64,000 nt of DNA, taken from ZC4RG30 sp049841155 (lineage in GTDB: Bacteria > Pseudomonadota > Gammaproteobacteria > Steroidobacterales > Steroidobacteraceae). The DNA is taken from assembly GCA_049841155.1 (NCBI GenBank), contig JASGHI010000003.1, positions 992,001 to 1,056,000 of the forward strand, given 5' to 3'. The notes below the pieces were generated by a model that was not told where the DNA came from, made no database searches, and worked only from the letters and a program-made list of their open reading frames with translations. A program made the translations under genes and the position numbers. Below are positions 1-9,260 of the stretch, one piece after another (the stretch's first letter is position 1; each line of letters starts with the position of its first letter).

Positions 1-1
1 C

Positions 2-1318
2 GCGCTGAAGGCGCACATCGATGCCATCGCTGCGTCGATTCCCAATGCCTCCGGTGCGGGCGCGCCGGCAACAGCTGCGGCGGCTGCCGCCAAGCCTGCC
101 GACGCCGCGCAGGCCGGCGCCGTCACCACCGCACTGCAGGCAGAGGATCAGGGCATCTGGGGTCTGGCAGCAACGGCAATGCGCCTGCGCACCAAGCTCG
201 CCACCATCCGCGCCATCGAGGAACGCACACAGGAACTGCAGGAGATGTTCGACGGCATCCGCGAGCCACCGCAGGAACGCCTGCGGCAGCTGGCGGCGCA
301 GGGCGATGCACTGTCCGCCCAGTCGGGCGATGCAACGACGACGGGGCTGCGCAGCATGCGCGACCAGTACGACACGCTGGCGTGGCTGTTCCAGCAGACC
401 TCGGCAATGGTGGCGCCGCTGAGCAAGGTGGACGTGCTGCTGACACAGTACCGGCGCAATCTCGACACCTGGCATGAGCTGGGGCAGCGCCAGCTTTCCG
501 GAACATTGCGCGCGCTGCTGGTGCGTACCGGCATTTTCCTCGCGCTGCTGGCGCTGGTGCTGGGGGCGGCCCACCTGTGGAAGCGCGCCGTATACCGCTA
601 CGTACTGGACGGGCGACGCCGCGCACGCCACATGCTGCTGCGCCGGATCCTGACCTGGGCGCTGGTGGCCGCCATCGCGATCTGGATGTTCGCCACCGAG
701 ATCGGCTCGCTGGCCACCTTCGCCGGGCTGATCACCGCCGGCCTCGCAGTGGCACTGCAGAGCGTGCTGGTATCGGTGGTGGGTTATTTCTTCCTCGTGG
801 GCAAGTACGGGGTACGGGTCGGCGACCGCGTGCAGATCGGCAACGTGACCGGCGAGGTGGTGGATCTCGGGCTGGTGCGCTTGCATCTGATGGAGATGAA
901 GGGCGACGGAGCGAACCTGAGCCCCACCGGCCGCATCGTCGCATTCGCGAACTCAGTGGTGTTCCAGGCATCCGGGGGCCTCTTCAAGCAGATTCCCGGC
1001 ATTGACCTCACCTGGCACGAAATCACGCTGACGCTGCCCCCCGATGTGGATCATGCGGCGATGAAGCAGCAGCTCGCGGATGCCACGAGCACCGTATTGC
1101 AGGAGTACCAGGAGGACATCCTGCGCCAGGCGCAAAAAATGCAGCGTGATGCCTCGGTGCTGCGTCCTGGCGACATGCAGCCACAGGTGCAGCTGCACTT
1201 CTCGGCCTCGGGCGTGGAGGCGCTGGTCCGGTATCCGGTGGTGCTGCAGGCGGCCGCTGCAATCGACGAGCGGGTATCACGCGAACTGCTCGCCGTGACC
1301 ACCGGAACCGCCAGGTAA
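2..1318 (+). CDS. MscS-family mechanosensitive ion channel, 5' end missing
   Basis: The reading frame is open from the first bases of the window, so the N-terminus lies upstream; 438 residues are visible. The visible part begins with an Ala/Pro-rich and then coiled-coil-like stretch, followed by a hydrophobic helix (around LLVRTGIFLALLALVLG) and a second pair of helices. The last of these (ATFAGLITAGLAVALQSVL) has the small-residue Gly/Ala pattern of the MscS pore helix TM3. It is followed by the MscS beta domain (GVRVGDRVQIGNVTGEVVD). The family opens in the inner membrane on hypo-osmotic shock and releases solutes. Its length and N-terminal extension indicate a larger MscS relative rather than the 286-residue E. 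coli MscS. It ends with TAA at 1316-1318 and is convergent with the acyltransferase gene that follows. Confidence 0.85.
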   Translation, partial: ALKAHIDAIAASIPNASGAGAPATAAAAAAKPADAAQAGAVTTALQAEDQGIWGLAATAMRLRTKLATIRAIEERTQELQEMFDGIREPPQERLRQLAAQGDALSAQSGDATTTGLRSMRDQYDTLAWLFQQTSAMVAPLSKVDVLLTQYRRNLDTWHELGQRQLSGTLRALLVRTGIFLALLALVLGAAHLWKRAVYRYVLDGRRRARHMLLRRILTWALVAAIAIWMFATEIGSLATFAGLITAGLAVALQSVLVSVVGYFFLVGKYGVRVGDRVQIGNVTGEVVDLGLVRLHLMEMKGDGANLSPTGRIVAFANSVVFQASGGLFKQIPGIDLTWHEITLTLPPDVDHAAMKQQLADATSTVLQEYQEDILRQAQKMQRDASVLRPGDMQPQVQLHFSASGVEALVRYPVVLQAAAAIDERVSRELLAVTTGTAR

Positions 1319-1363
1319 GGTCCTGCTCCGCCAGCACGCCTTTCCTACGGCACGATGCGCTGG

Positions 1364-3328
1364 CTACGGGTCCGGCACATCCGGTACCCGAGTGCTTCGC
1401 TGGGCAAACAGCGCATTCACCAGCCGATCGATCTCTGCCTTGGGCAGCTGGCGCGCAATGGCCCTGGAGCCATAAAGGCTCACGTGCGCACCATCCATCG
1501 TGTAAGGCAGGCCTTGCGCCGTGAGATGCCCCTTTCCGAAGCGGGGATCGAACAATTCGTCACGCCCAATGAATACGGCTCCGGGTATGGATGCGATGGA
1601 CGCACGCAGATCGCCTTCGGCTCTGGCAACCAGCACCGCCTCCTTCGATTCGATACGACTCAGATCCAGTGTCTCGCCCAATTTGCTCGCCAGCAGATAT
1701 GAATAGTTCACGTTGCTGTCGTAGGCGGGCGGGCTGGGCATCACGAGCACATTCTTGCCAAGCGACGTCAGCCACTTGATCAGGCGAATGGTTTCGGACG
1801 GACGGCCGAGATTGTAGGTCTCGAGCCACGCTCCGCCGAGAATGACGGCGTCATATTTTGTAGCGTTGCGCCTCAGGAACTCCCGGTTCGCGAGGCACTG
1901 CGCATAAGCACGGCTGGCCTTGGGACCGATGAAGGAATCATCGAGGGCCGGATAGCACCAGTTGGTGGATACCGCGGAGATCGCGAAACCATGTGATTTG
2001 CCAATGGCATCCCACACCGGCTCGTACTGGCCTGCAAAGGAATCACCGAACAGCAGCACCACGGGGACCTTGCTCCGGTCTCCCAGCAAGCAGGCCTGTC
2101 CCTGGGCGCCGACGCTGAGCCGGTCATCCGTGTCGATGGAATAGAAACACCAGCCATTGTCGTGGCGCGGGATTTCCATCCGCTCGCTCTTCTCGCCGAT
2201 GAAGGAAAATCTTCCGGGCACCCCCTGCTTCGCCACGATGCCCCCGCCCACGGTGACGATCGCCAATGTGGCCAGGACACAGCTGACGACGAGACGGCGA
2301 GTGGAAATGCGATTGCGATCACGGAATGGGCGCTCAATGAAGCGCCAGCTCAGCCAGGAAAGCGCGCCCACGCCAACCAGCAGCAATCCGAGCACGGGAC
2401 CACTGGGCTGGCCGAACAGCCGCTGCCGTGCGAAGGCCAGCACGGGCTGGTGCCACAGATAAAGGCTATAACTGGCCAACCCGACGGCCACCAGCGGACG
2501 GCTGCCCAGCAGTCTGCCCAGAGGCTCGTCGGTCCGTACCACTGCAATCACCAGTGCGGTACCCAACGTGGGCGCCAGCGCATAAAAGCCCGGGAATGGA
2601 GTGCCGCGGTTGTATAGCGCCGCGCTTGCCAGTATCAGCAGCAACCCGGATGCGCCCAGCGCGCGACCCATCCGCGCGGACAATGCGGAACCCACAGCGG
2701 GCTGCAGCGCCAGCAGTGCACCGATCCCCAATTCCCAGGCCCGGGTCGGCAGGAGAAAATAGGCGCCGCTGGCGCCGCGTCGGGCACCGTATTCAGCCAC
2801 GGCGAAGCTCAGCAGCACACCCACACCAATCAGCAGAGGAACCCGCTTGCGCCAGCGCGTCCAGAGCAGCAGTAGCAATGCCGGAAAAATGATGTAGTAC
2901 TGCTCCTCGACGGACAGGCTCCAGGTGTGGAGCAGTGGCCGCAGCTCCGATGAAGTATCGAAATAGCCGCTCAACCCCCAAAAGAAGAAATTGGAGTAGT
3001 AGAGACTGGTGGAAACCAGGCTGCCGCCGTACTGCGAATATTGTTCGGGTAGTAGCCAAAACCACGCAAACGGCATCGTGGCAAATAGGACGAACAGCAG
3101 TACCGGCAGAATGCGCCGCGCCCTGCGCTCGTAGAAGCGCGCGAAAGAGAATGTTCCCGAAACCAGATCCGCCCTGATGATCGACGTGATCAGATAACCG
3201 CTGATGACGAAAAACACGTCGACGCCAACAAACCCCCCGCCGAAGGGCTGCACGCCCGCGTGATACAGGATCACGATCAGCACCGCGATGGCGCGCAACC
3301 CATCAATCTCTGGGCGGTAGCGGATCAT
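1364..3328 (-). CDS. OafA/YrhL-type acyltransferase with C-terminal SGNH domain
   Basis: The predicted 654-residue protein has the acyltransferase-3 N-terminal half: the signature YRPEIDGLRAIAVLIVILYH at the start, FFVISGYLIT, RRARRILPVL, LLHTWSLSVEEQYY, and about ten hydrophobic segments. A periplasmic SGNH-like domain follows, with block I LLFGDSFAGQ and the C-terminal DGAHVSLYGS block that carries the catalytic Asp/His. Such proteins O-acetylate (or otherwise O-acylate) lipopolysaccharide, exopolysaccharide or peptidoglycan sugars at the inner membrane. I chose the ATG at 3328 because it places the family signature at the N-terminus; an upstream TTG at 3355 would add nine residues and neither start has a good ribosome site. 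The gene stands alone with no glycan operon around it, so the substrate is unknown. Confidence 0.88.
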   Translation of the reverse strand: MIRYRPEIDGLRAIAVLIVILYHAGVQPFGGGFVGVDVFFVISGYLITSIIRADLVSGTFSFARFYERRARRILPVLLFVLFATMPFAWFWLLPEQYSQYGGSLVSTSLYYSNFFFWGLSGYFDTSSELRPLLHTWSLSVEEQYYIIFPALLLLLWTRWRKRVPLLIGVGVLLSFAVAEYGARRGASGAYFLLPTRAWELGIGALLALQPAVGSALSARMGRALGASGLLLILASAALYNRGTPFPGFYALAPTLGTALVIAVVRTDEPLGRLLGSRPLVAVGLASYSLYLWHQPVLAFARQRLFGQPSGPVLGLLLVGVGALSWLSWRFIERPFRDRNRISTRRLVVSCVLATLAIVTVGGGIVAKQGVPGRFSFIGEKSERMEIPRHDNGWCFYSIDTDDRLSVGAQGQACLLGDRSKVPVVLLFGDSFAGQYEPVWDAIGKSHGFAISAVSTNWCYPALDDSFIGPKASRAYAQCLANREFLRRNATKYDAVILGGAWLETYNLGRPSETIRLIKWLTSLGKNVLVMPSPPAYDSNVNYSYLLASKLGETLDLSRIESKEAVLVARAEGDLRASIASIPGAVFIGRDELFDPRFGKGHLTAQGLPYTMDGAHVSLYGSRAIARQLPKAEIDRLVNALFAQRSTRVPDVPDP

Positions 3329-3558
3329 GCTCGAGGAACCAACCCCAGGGCGCAATGAGCGTCATTCAATGAGAGCTCGTCCCGTATCCGTCACGCATCG
3401 TGCGATGCTCATGAGGGCATTTTACCCGACCCATTGCACTCACGAACGGGAGCAATACCGCAAAATCGCCAGATGACCAACCTCCCGGCTTCCGGCTTCG
3501 AGCGCCGGGAACGCGAGAGCAGACCTTTCCGCAATGCGCTGCCGCGGCGTCGGCGCCC

Positions 3559-3930
3559 TCAATTACCGGCGTTGCGCCCTAATGGTTGGTCGTTGACCAA
3601 GGCGCTGACGAAGCTGCCGCCGGGTGAACCATCCTTCAGCGGATGCATCTTCAGCACCACCTTGTCGCCTGGTTTCAGCGACCCTCGGTTCCAGCCCTGG
3701 CGGCGCAAAACATTGGGACTGCCGCCTTCGATACTGTATTCCACGGTCTTCCCGTCGGCACCCAGGACATTGATCTGGATCCAGACGTGAGGGTTCGTCC
3801 ACTGGAACTCCTTCACTTCGCCCTGGATCGTCTGCTCCTTGCCAAGATCGAACATCGCGAAGGAATGATGGGCTTGAGCTGTGACGACAAGAACCAGGGT
3901 CGCCGCGAACAGGCCTGACTTGTTGAGCAT
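3559..3930 (-). CDS. Small secreted DUF6152-family protein
   Basis: This 123-residue protein has a short signal peptide (about residues 1-20, ending QAHH) and the family pattern HHSFAMFD, then a repeat-poor beta-rich core with TIQGEVKEFQWTNPHVWIQI. I recognise it as the DUF6152 type: small periplasmic proteins with a conserved HHSF and TNPH motif, no assigned biochemical role, and common in TonB-receptor-rich catabolic bacteria. The His-rich N-terminus of the mature protein could bind metal, but that is speculation. It starts at an ATG preceded by AGGGGA and lies 17 nt behind the end of the TonB-receptor frame, so it is probably co-transcribed with it. The function is unknown. Confidence 0.8.
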   Translation of the reverse strand: MLNKSGLFAATLVLVVTAQAHHSFAMFDLGKEQTIQGEVKEFQWTNPHVWIQINVLGADGKTVEYSIEGGSPNVLRRQGWNRGSLKPGDKVVLKMHPLKDGSPGGSFVSALVNDQPLGRNAGN

Positions 3931-3947
3931 ATTTTCTGATCCCCTGT

Positions 3948-6595
3948 TCAGAAACGCTTGGAGACTTGTAGTCCGATCTCGCGGGGACGCCCGTAGTCAG
4001 TGGTGGGGAAGCGCCCCAGCGTGGTGAACGTGGTGCACGCCGCTCCTGTGGCCGCAGAACAGCCTGAACGTCCGCCGGATTTGGAAATGGCATCATGACT
4101 GTTGAACAGATTGTTTACGTACAGATCAACGTCATAACCGCTGACATTGACTCCGCTGCGCACATTCACCTTCGTGACCGAAGGCAAATAAACCGTGTCG
4201 GGTGCATAGCCGCCGAGACCCGGCCCCGGGCCATTCATGAAGTTGCTGGAGTACGTATAGTCGGCACGGACATAGAGCGGCCACCTGATGTTACGGAATT
4301 TGTATTCCGCGCCGAAGCTGGCCTGCCATGGCGGAACCGGCAATTGATCACCCTTGCGCAGCAAGGTGACCGCACCGCCCGGCGTAAGCGTCGGACGGCA
4401 TGGGTGTAACCCACTGCCATGTTCAAGGTCATGCTGGAGAAGAGCCGCATCTGAGTATCCAGATCGAAACCGCGGCTCTGCGCCTTGCCGACATTGTCAG
4501 TCCAGTTCGGAGTCGGTGCACAGCCCTTGCCGAGCGCGATGCCCTGCTGGAGGTCGTCCCAGTTGATCTGGTAGATGCTGGCATTGACCTGCATCCTGCC
4601 CCCAAGCATACGTAGTTTGGTCCCCAGCTCGTAGCTCCACACCATGTCCGGACCATAGGTATCCGGCACATCGGCAGCCGTCATGCCGGCATCTGCAAAC
4701 GCAGTCGCACACAAGACTCTGGAAGGCGGCGGGTTGACGCCACCCGCACGGAAGCCTTTGGCTGCCGTGAAATAGGCCATCTTGTCCTCAGTGAATTGAT
4801 ACTGGACACCAAGCTTCGGCGTGAATGGCTTGGACACCGTCTTCCCCAAAGTGATCCCGCGTGGATCGGCGGTGGGATCATTGAAGCCAGGTACTGACCC
4901 GTAGTAGTACTGCGTGTAGTCGAACATGACGCGCGATATACGTGCGCCGGCGATCAGCTTGAGCCTGTTTGTGAACTGGTAGCTCATCTCGCCGAACGCA
5001 GCCAGCTCAGTATCCTGGGAAGGCTGGCTGCGAAACACGCCATAACCGATGTAAGGCGCGCCATAGGCCTGGGTCGAAGTCATGCCGTACAGGTACTGGG
5101 CGTAACGCTCCGTATCCTTTAGCTGGTTGTACTCCGCATAGGCTTTGATGTCGGAGTAGTAAAGCCCCCCAATCCAGCTGAATCGGGAACCATCCGGCAC
5201 GCTGCTGAAGCGAAGCTCCTCAATGATGCCATGACGTCTATTGATGGATGGCGTCAGATATCCATAGTCCGGAAAGAAAGAACTCAGCTCAAACGAGCCG
5301 GCGTTCGGATAGTCCGTCGTAGTCTGTGGCGTCGCGAATTCGCCGCCCGAACCACCGGCCTGTCTCGGACGCAGATTGCTGTCGTCTATGTAAGAGGTGA
5401 TCGACTTCACGTTCATGAAGTGGAAATCGTGATCGATCGTGAGACTCGCTATTGTCATCCGGGCACGGCCTGGCGACAGATTCTGAGCAAAGGACTGGTA
5501 GGGCTTCTGCAGATAATCGAATGGCCCATAGGTCGCCGCCGGCCGCTGATAGATCCAGGGCCGCGCCGGATCGGGGTATACCGCCGGGCAAGCAATGGCG
5601 GGCGGTGGCCGGCCCGTGTTGAGGCGGGTATCGAAACAAGGTGATGTAGTAGTGTAGGTCTGGCCCGGCTTCTGCGGCAGCAACCAGTTGTTGGGGCCGC
5701 CATGATCCTGGATGTCGGAGTGATAGGCGGTGGCAGTAATCAGTGTGTTCTCACCCGCCTTCCAGGCGACCGCGAGGCGGCCGGACCAAGTGTTCGTGCT
5801 GTTGGCGTCCTTGAAACGCACGGCGCCATTGTTATAGGGATCAACGACGTCGACATAGCCGGCCGTGTGGCGACCAAATAGGCTGGCCCGGAAACCGAGC
5901 TTGTCCTCGATGATCGGCCCACCGACGGCGACTCCGGCCTCGTCGCTGGGGCCGCCGCCGCCTGCATCGGGCGCTGCCAAAACAGACAGGCCGGCGCGCG
6001 CGTAACCGGACCAGTCAGTCAGACTCGGCGCGGGCGTGATGAAGCGAATCGTGCCGCCCTGGGAGGAGCCGCCGTACAACGTGCCCTGCGGTCCGCGCAA
6101 TACTTCGACACGCTCCAGATCGAACAGCGGCGGCATTGGCGTGCCAGTGCCACTCTGGCCGCCGCCTACGATCGAGCGCTTTTGCAGAGGTGTATCGTCC
6201 AGATAGACACCGGTCGTCGCCGCGCCTGTATTGGCAGTGATGCCGCGGATGCTGATGTCGGCCACACCGCTTGAATTGGACTGGGTGATGCGCAAGGCCG
6301 GGACCATGCGTTGCAGGTCCACAGCGGTCTGGATCCCTGCGCGGTCCATCATTTCCTGGGTCGAGGCGCTGATCGACAACGGCACTCTGTTGATTGTCGA
6401 AGCCTGGCGGGTGGCCGTTACGATGATTTCCTCAAGCGAAGATTGGCTCTCTTCCTGCGCCGGCACGTCCTGCGCATGAACCGATGTCGCCTGTATGGCA
6501 CTCATGGCCGTGAAGGCCAGCAAGCCAGTCTTCAGATGACTTGCTCCCATGGAGCGAAGCAGCACATCCCCTCGCGCCTGATTTTCCTTGTGCAC
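3948..6595 (-). pseudogene. TonB-dependent outer-membrane receptor, frameshifted near 4393
   Basis: The N-terminal frame starts at a GTG (6595) with GGGGGG upstream and encodes a signal peptide, a TonB-box-like start (LEEIIVTATRQ), the plug domain (FDLERVEVLRGPQGTLYGG) and most of a 22-strand barrel. Around 4390-4396 the frame is lost and would read 50 or so unrelated Arg-rich residues to a stop at 4235. The correct barrel continues in another frame from about the same point (PTLTPGGAVTLLRKGDQ) to the terminal GLQVSKRF at 3948, with the family's usual C-terminal aromatic residue. A single-base change would restore one receptor of about 880 residues. It may be a real inactivating mutation or an assembly error. 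Its neighbours suggest uptake of an aromatic compound. Confidence 0.82.
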
Positions 6596-6680
6596 TGGTT
6601 TACCCCCCGTTTGTCTAATTCGCGCCTCTGCTACGACTTTGGGACGCTATGTAGGTCAATTGCGCCTCAGATGACACCAT

Positions 6681-6725
6681 GTATGAGAAATATATTCAAT
6701 CTATAATCTCAAATAGTAAAAATTA
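6681..6725 (-). promoter_or_regulatory. AT-rich promoter region of the TonB receptor with shared ATCTCA motif (site A)
   Basis: This very AT-rich stretch lies about 90-130 nt ahead of the TonB-receptor start. It holds ATCTCA at 6706-6711 inside ATAATCTCAAATAG, and an opposed TGAGA at 6684-6688, so the pair forms a TGAGA-N18-TCTCA inverted repeat. The same ATCTCA core in an AT context recurs ahead of the metallo-hydrolase gene (7875, 7907) and, inverted, between the symporter and the 10853 gene (10699). This could be an operator for the local IclR regulator or a shared promoter element. Confidence 0.45.
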
Positions 6726-6754
6726 ATGGTATTTATCGAGCCCGACGGCTGCAC

Positions 6755-7837
6755 TCATTCCGGCGCATTGCTGCGCCAGGCCGGCAGACGGGGCCATTTG
6801 CGCGCATCGTCTCCGTAAGCTGCCGTCAACGCCCGATAGCGGTCCGTGCTGGCGGCATGGCACTCCTTCACCACATCAAGCCAGCGAAGGTAACCCTCCT
6901 CGCCTATCACCAGCGGATGCGGCGCGCCGGCCGCACGTTCGCGGACCTGTGCCATGCGCAGTAGCGTATTGCTAAGGAATGGATGCCCTTCCATGAGGAC
7001 ATCGACCTTGTTGGCCCGGGCAACCTCCTCCATGTGCTCCAGCGAAGCGGAGTAGATCGGACGCATCGGCATCGGCATCGCCGCCAGCCCCCAGCCTGCG
7101 CCGCCGAACAACATGGCGGTATGCGGCGCGCCATGATCCTTGACCGACATGAGGAGCGACAGCGCACCGGGCGTATGCCCAGGAGTAAAGACAACCCTAA
7201 GCGCCGTGTCGCCCAGGCGGATGACATCCCCGTCCTTCACCGCCACATCACGCCTGGGCGGAGACGATTCGCCGGCCTGCTTGTCCAGCAAATCCCAATC
7301 CGGCGCGGTCATGAAGACTGTGGCTCCATTTCCCTGGAAATAGGCCGCCCCGCCATAGTGATCGGCATGCCCATGCGTGACGACGACATACTTCACGTCA
7401 CGCGGATCGATGCCTACCTTTTTCAGGTGCGGCACCAGGAACCTCCGCACCTGCCCGGTCGGCAAGGCGTCGATCAGGATCACGCCGGCGGACGTCTTGA
7501 TCGCATAGGCGCCGATTTCCCGCAGGCCGACATAGAAGACGCCATCAAAAACCTCGATGGGCTCGAAATCCGCGTCGGCATCGGTCATGCGCCGCCCGGC
7601 CCAGAAATCGCCGATCACATCGCCACCATAGCGCGCGTTGAGACAGAACATGTTGGCGGCCCCGACAAAATCGCGGCCGGCGGCTACTCGTGCCTGCTCG
7701 AGATGCTGGGCCATGCTCGCAGCGAGCGCCGCCTCTGAATCAGGGATGGGTGCGGCACTGCCGGTGCTCATCAGCGCATCTCCAGAGACGAGGATCGCGA
7801 GAATCCCGGAAAAGAGCGCCTTGCGGTGGGACGTCAT
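6755..7837 (-). CDS. Subclass B3-like metallo-beta-lactamase-fold hydrolase, secreted
   Basis: The 360-residue protein begins with a hydrophobic signal-like segment (residues about 7-28) and carries a complete set of MBL metal ligands: THGHADH (His155, His157, Asp159, His160), PGHTPG (His221) and EGHPF (His285). The Asp-His pair after HxHx and the absence of a metal-ligand Cys fit the B3 arrangement with two zincs. It starts at ATG with GGGGT upstream. Because it sits in an aromatic-acid catabolic block next to a decarboxylase and an aromatic acid symporter, I suspect a periplasmic hydrolase of a lactone, ester or amide substrate; true beta-lactamase activity cannot be excluded. The ATCTCA motif copies (sites B and C) lie just upstream. 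Confidence 0.82.
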   Translation of the reverse strand: MTSHRKALFSGILAILVSGDALMSTGSAAPIPDSEAALAASMAQHLEQARVAAGRDFVGAANMFCLNARYGGDVIGDFWAGRRMTDADADFEPIEVFDGVFYVGLREIGAYAIKTSAGVILIDALPTGQVRRFLVPHLKKVGIDPRDVKYVVVTHGHADHYGGAAYFQGNGATVFMTAPDWDLLDKQAGESSPPRRDVAVKDGDVIRLGDTALRVVFTPGHTPGALSLLMSVKDHGAPHTAMLFGGAGWGLAAMPMPMRPIYSASLEHMEEVARANKVDVLMEGHPFLSNTLLRMAQVRERAAGAPHPLVIGEEGYLRWLDVVKECHAASTDRYRALTAAYGDDARKWPRLPAWRSNAPE

Positions 7838-8149
7838 GGCTTCACCCCCTGCTCAAGAACCTACCATGAATTATATCTCAAATATTGAATTTTTTAAATA
7901 AAAATAATCTCACATTTTGAAACTAAAACACAAAACCATCCTCCGCCAGCCAACCAGAGGCGCTTACCTCAAGGTCACGCAAATTAGAGAGGGCGCATCG
8001 ATAACTGGCAGATTGGCATTTACGCCGGTAGCGCGAACACACGGGACGGGCGCGGGCGGCCCTTCCGCCCAAGAACCTTCGCGGGGTCAGCTAGGCGGGC
8101 AGCAGCCCGTCGCAGCGCATGCGCCAAACGGGCTTTCGCAAACGGGCCA
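7838..8149. other. Intergenic region between the metallo-hydrolase and the LigW-like decarboxylase
   Basis: About 310 nt hold no convincing gene. The left third (7860-7930) is AT-rich and contains the promoter and motif copies of the metallo-hydrolase. The right two thirds are GC-rich and hold a GGGCGG-CCCTT-CCGCCC hairpin (8054-8070) that could end the symporter-decarboxylase transcript, although no T-run follows on the minus strand. Confidence 0.5.
7871..7923 (-). promoter_or_regulatory. Two direct copies of the ATCTCA motif ahead of the metallo-hydrolase (sites B, C)
   Basis: Within an AT-rich island the core ATCTCA occurs at 7875-7880 (ATATCTCAAATATTGAA) and at 7907-7912 (ATAATCTCACATTTTGAAA). 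The copies are 32 bp apart, about three helical turns, and share the trailing TTGAA. Read on the minus strand, site B also includes TATAAT overlapping the motif, so part of it could be the -10 box of the hydrolase gene that starts at 7837. Compare sites at 6706 and 10699. Confidence 0.45.
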
Positions 8150-9229
8150 TCAGAGCTTGAACACCCTCTCGGCGTTGACCTGAAACAGCATCGCCTTGAC
8201 CTCGTCACTGAGGCTCAGGTTGTCCGTGGCGATGACTTCGGCGACGTCGTGCTGATAGGGATAGTCCATTGCGTACAGCACGCGGTCTACGCCGAGCACC
8301 TCCTGGCAGAACTTGATCGCCGGCTCCCAGGCAAAGCCGCTGGTGGTGACGTAGACGTTGCGTCGCAAATAGTCACTGATCATGCCCTGGATTGGCTGCA
8401 TCGTCCTGTAGCGGCGCGAGACCACACAGGCGCGGTGCATATAGTCGAGCCGATACATCCAGAACGGCAGCGCCTCGCCAAGATGACCGACAACGAACTT
8501 GAGGTTCGGAAAGCGGTCGAAAGCGCCACTGACGATGATCCGCATGAGATGCAGACCCGTCTCCACGCCGAAACCGAAAATGGCACCGTCCAGACCCGAC
8601 TCCAAGAACGGGCCGACCATGGCGGGCGGCGGCACCTGCGGATGCAGATAGATCGGCGTATCGAGCGCCTCGGCGGCCTCGAAGATCGGCCAGAATTTCT
8701 GATCATCCATGTATTCGCCGAAAGTGTGCGAATGGATGACCGCGCCCTTTAGGCCGAGTGTCCTGACGCTGCGCTCAAGTTCCTTGGCTGCTTCGCCGGG
8801 GACCTGCGGAGCAACGGCGGCAAGGCCGGCAAAACGGCTGGAGTGACGGCGGCAGGCGTCGGCCAGCACGTCATTGGCGAACGCGGCGAAGGAAACCGCC
8901 TCGGCATCTTCCATGACCTGCACACCCGGCGAAGTGAGCGCGATCACCTGCATGTCTATGCCACGCTCGTCCATATGTGCAAGCCGCATCTGGCCGAGAT
9001 CGACCAGATAGTCACGGATCTGCTGCGCACGGAGACTGTCGCTGTTGAGGTAGAAGCTGAACATTTCGCGAAAGCCAGGATCATGCAACGTGCCGGACGC
9101 CAGTATTTTCCGGTAGATATCGAGCATCTCAGAGGGGCAAAAAGCCTCCTCCGTCGCAATCCGCTTGTAGGGAACGCTCTTCAGCTCTCCAGTGACATCA
9201 TGCAGTGTCCGGGGAAATGACTGGTTCAT
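8150..9229 (-). CDS. LigW-like aromatic-acid decarboxylase (amidohydrolase_2 / ACMSD family)
   Basis: This 359-residue TIM-barrel protein closely resembles 5-carboxyvanillate decarboxylase LigW in organisation. It has RIATEEAF near the N-terminus (metal ligand Glu27), IYLHP (His196), VGHLGEALPFW (His249) and AMDYPYQ (Asp322), matching the Mn-ligand and catalytic positions of the family (Glu19, His188, His241, Asp314 of LigW). Family members remove a ring carboxylate ortho to a hydroxyl without redox cofactors, for example 5-carboxyvanillate to vanillate or 2,6-dihydroxybenzoate to resorcinol. The frame is open further upstream, but the ATG at 9229 places the motif as in the family. It lies 31 nt behind the aromatic acid symporter, so both are likely one operon. 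The exact substrate is inferred, not shown. Confidence 0.85.
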   Translation of the reverse strand: MNQSFPRTLHDVTGELKSVPYKRIATEEAFCPSEMLDIYRKILASGTLHDPGFREMFSFYLNSDSLRAQQIRDYLVDLGQMRLAHMDERGIDMQVIALTSPGVQVMEDAEAVSFAAFANDVLADACRRHSSRFAGLAAVAPQVPGEAAKELERSVRTLGLKGAVIHSHTFGEYMDDQKFWPIFEAAEALDTPIYLHPQVPPPAMVGPFLESGLDGAIFGFGVETGLHLMRIIVSGAFDRFPNLKFVVGHLGEALPFWMYRLDYMHRACVVSRRYRTMQPIQGMISDYLRRNVYVTTSGFAWEPAIKFCQEVLGVDRVLYAMDYPYQHDVAEVIATDNLSLSDEVKAMLFQVNAERVFKL

Positions 9230-9260
9230 GATATTTGGCCTTGGCAATTGAACGGGAAAC

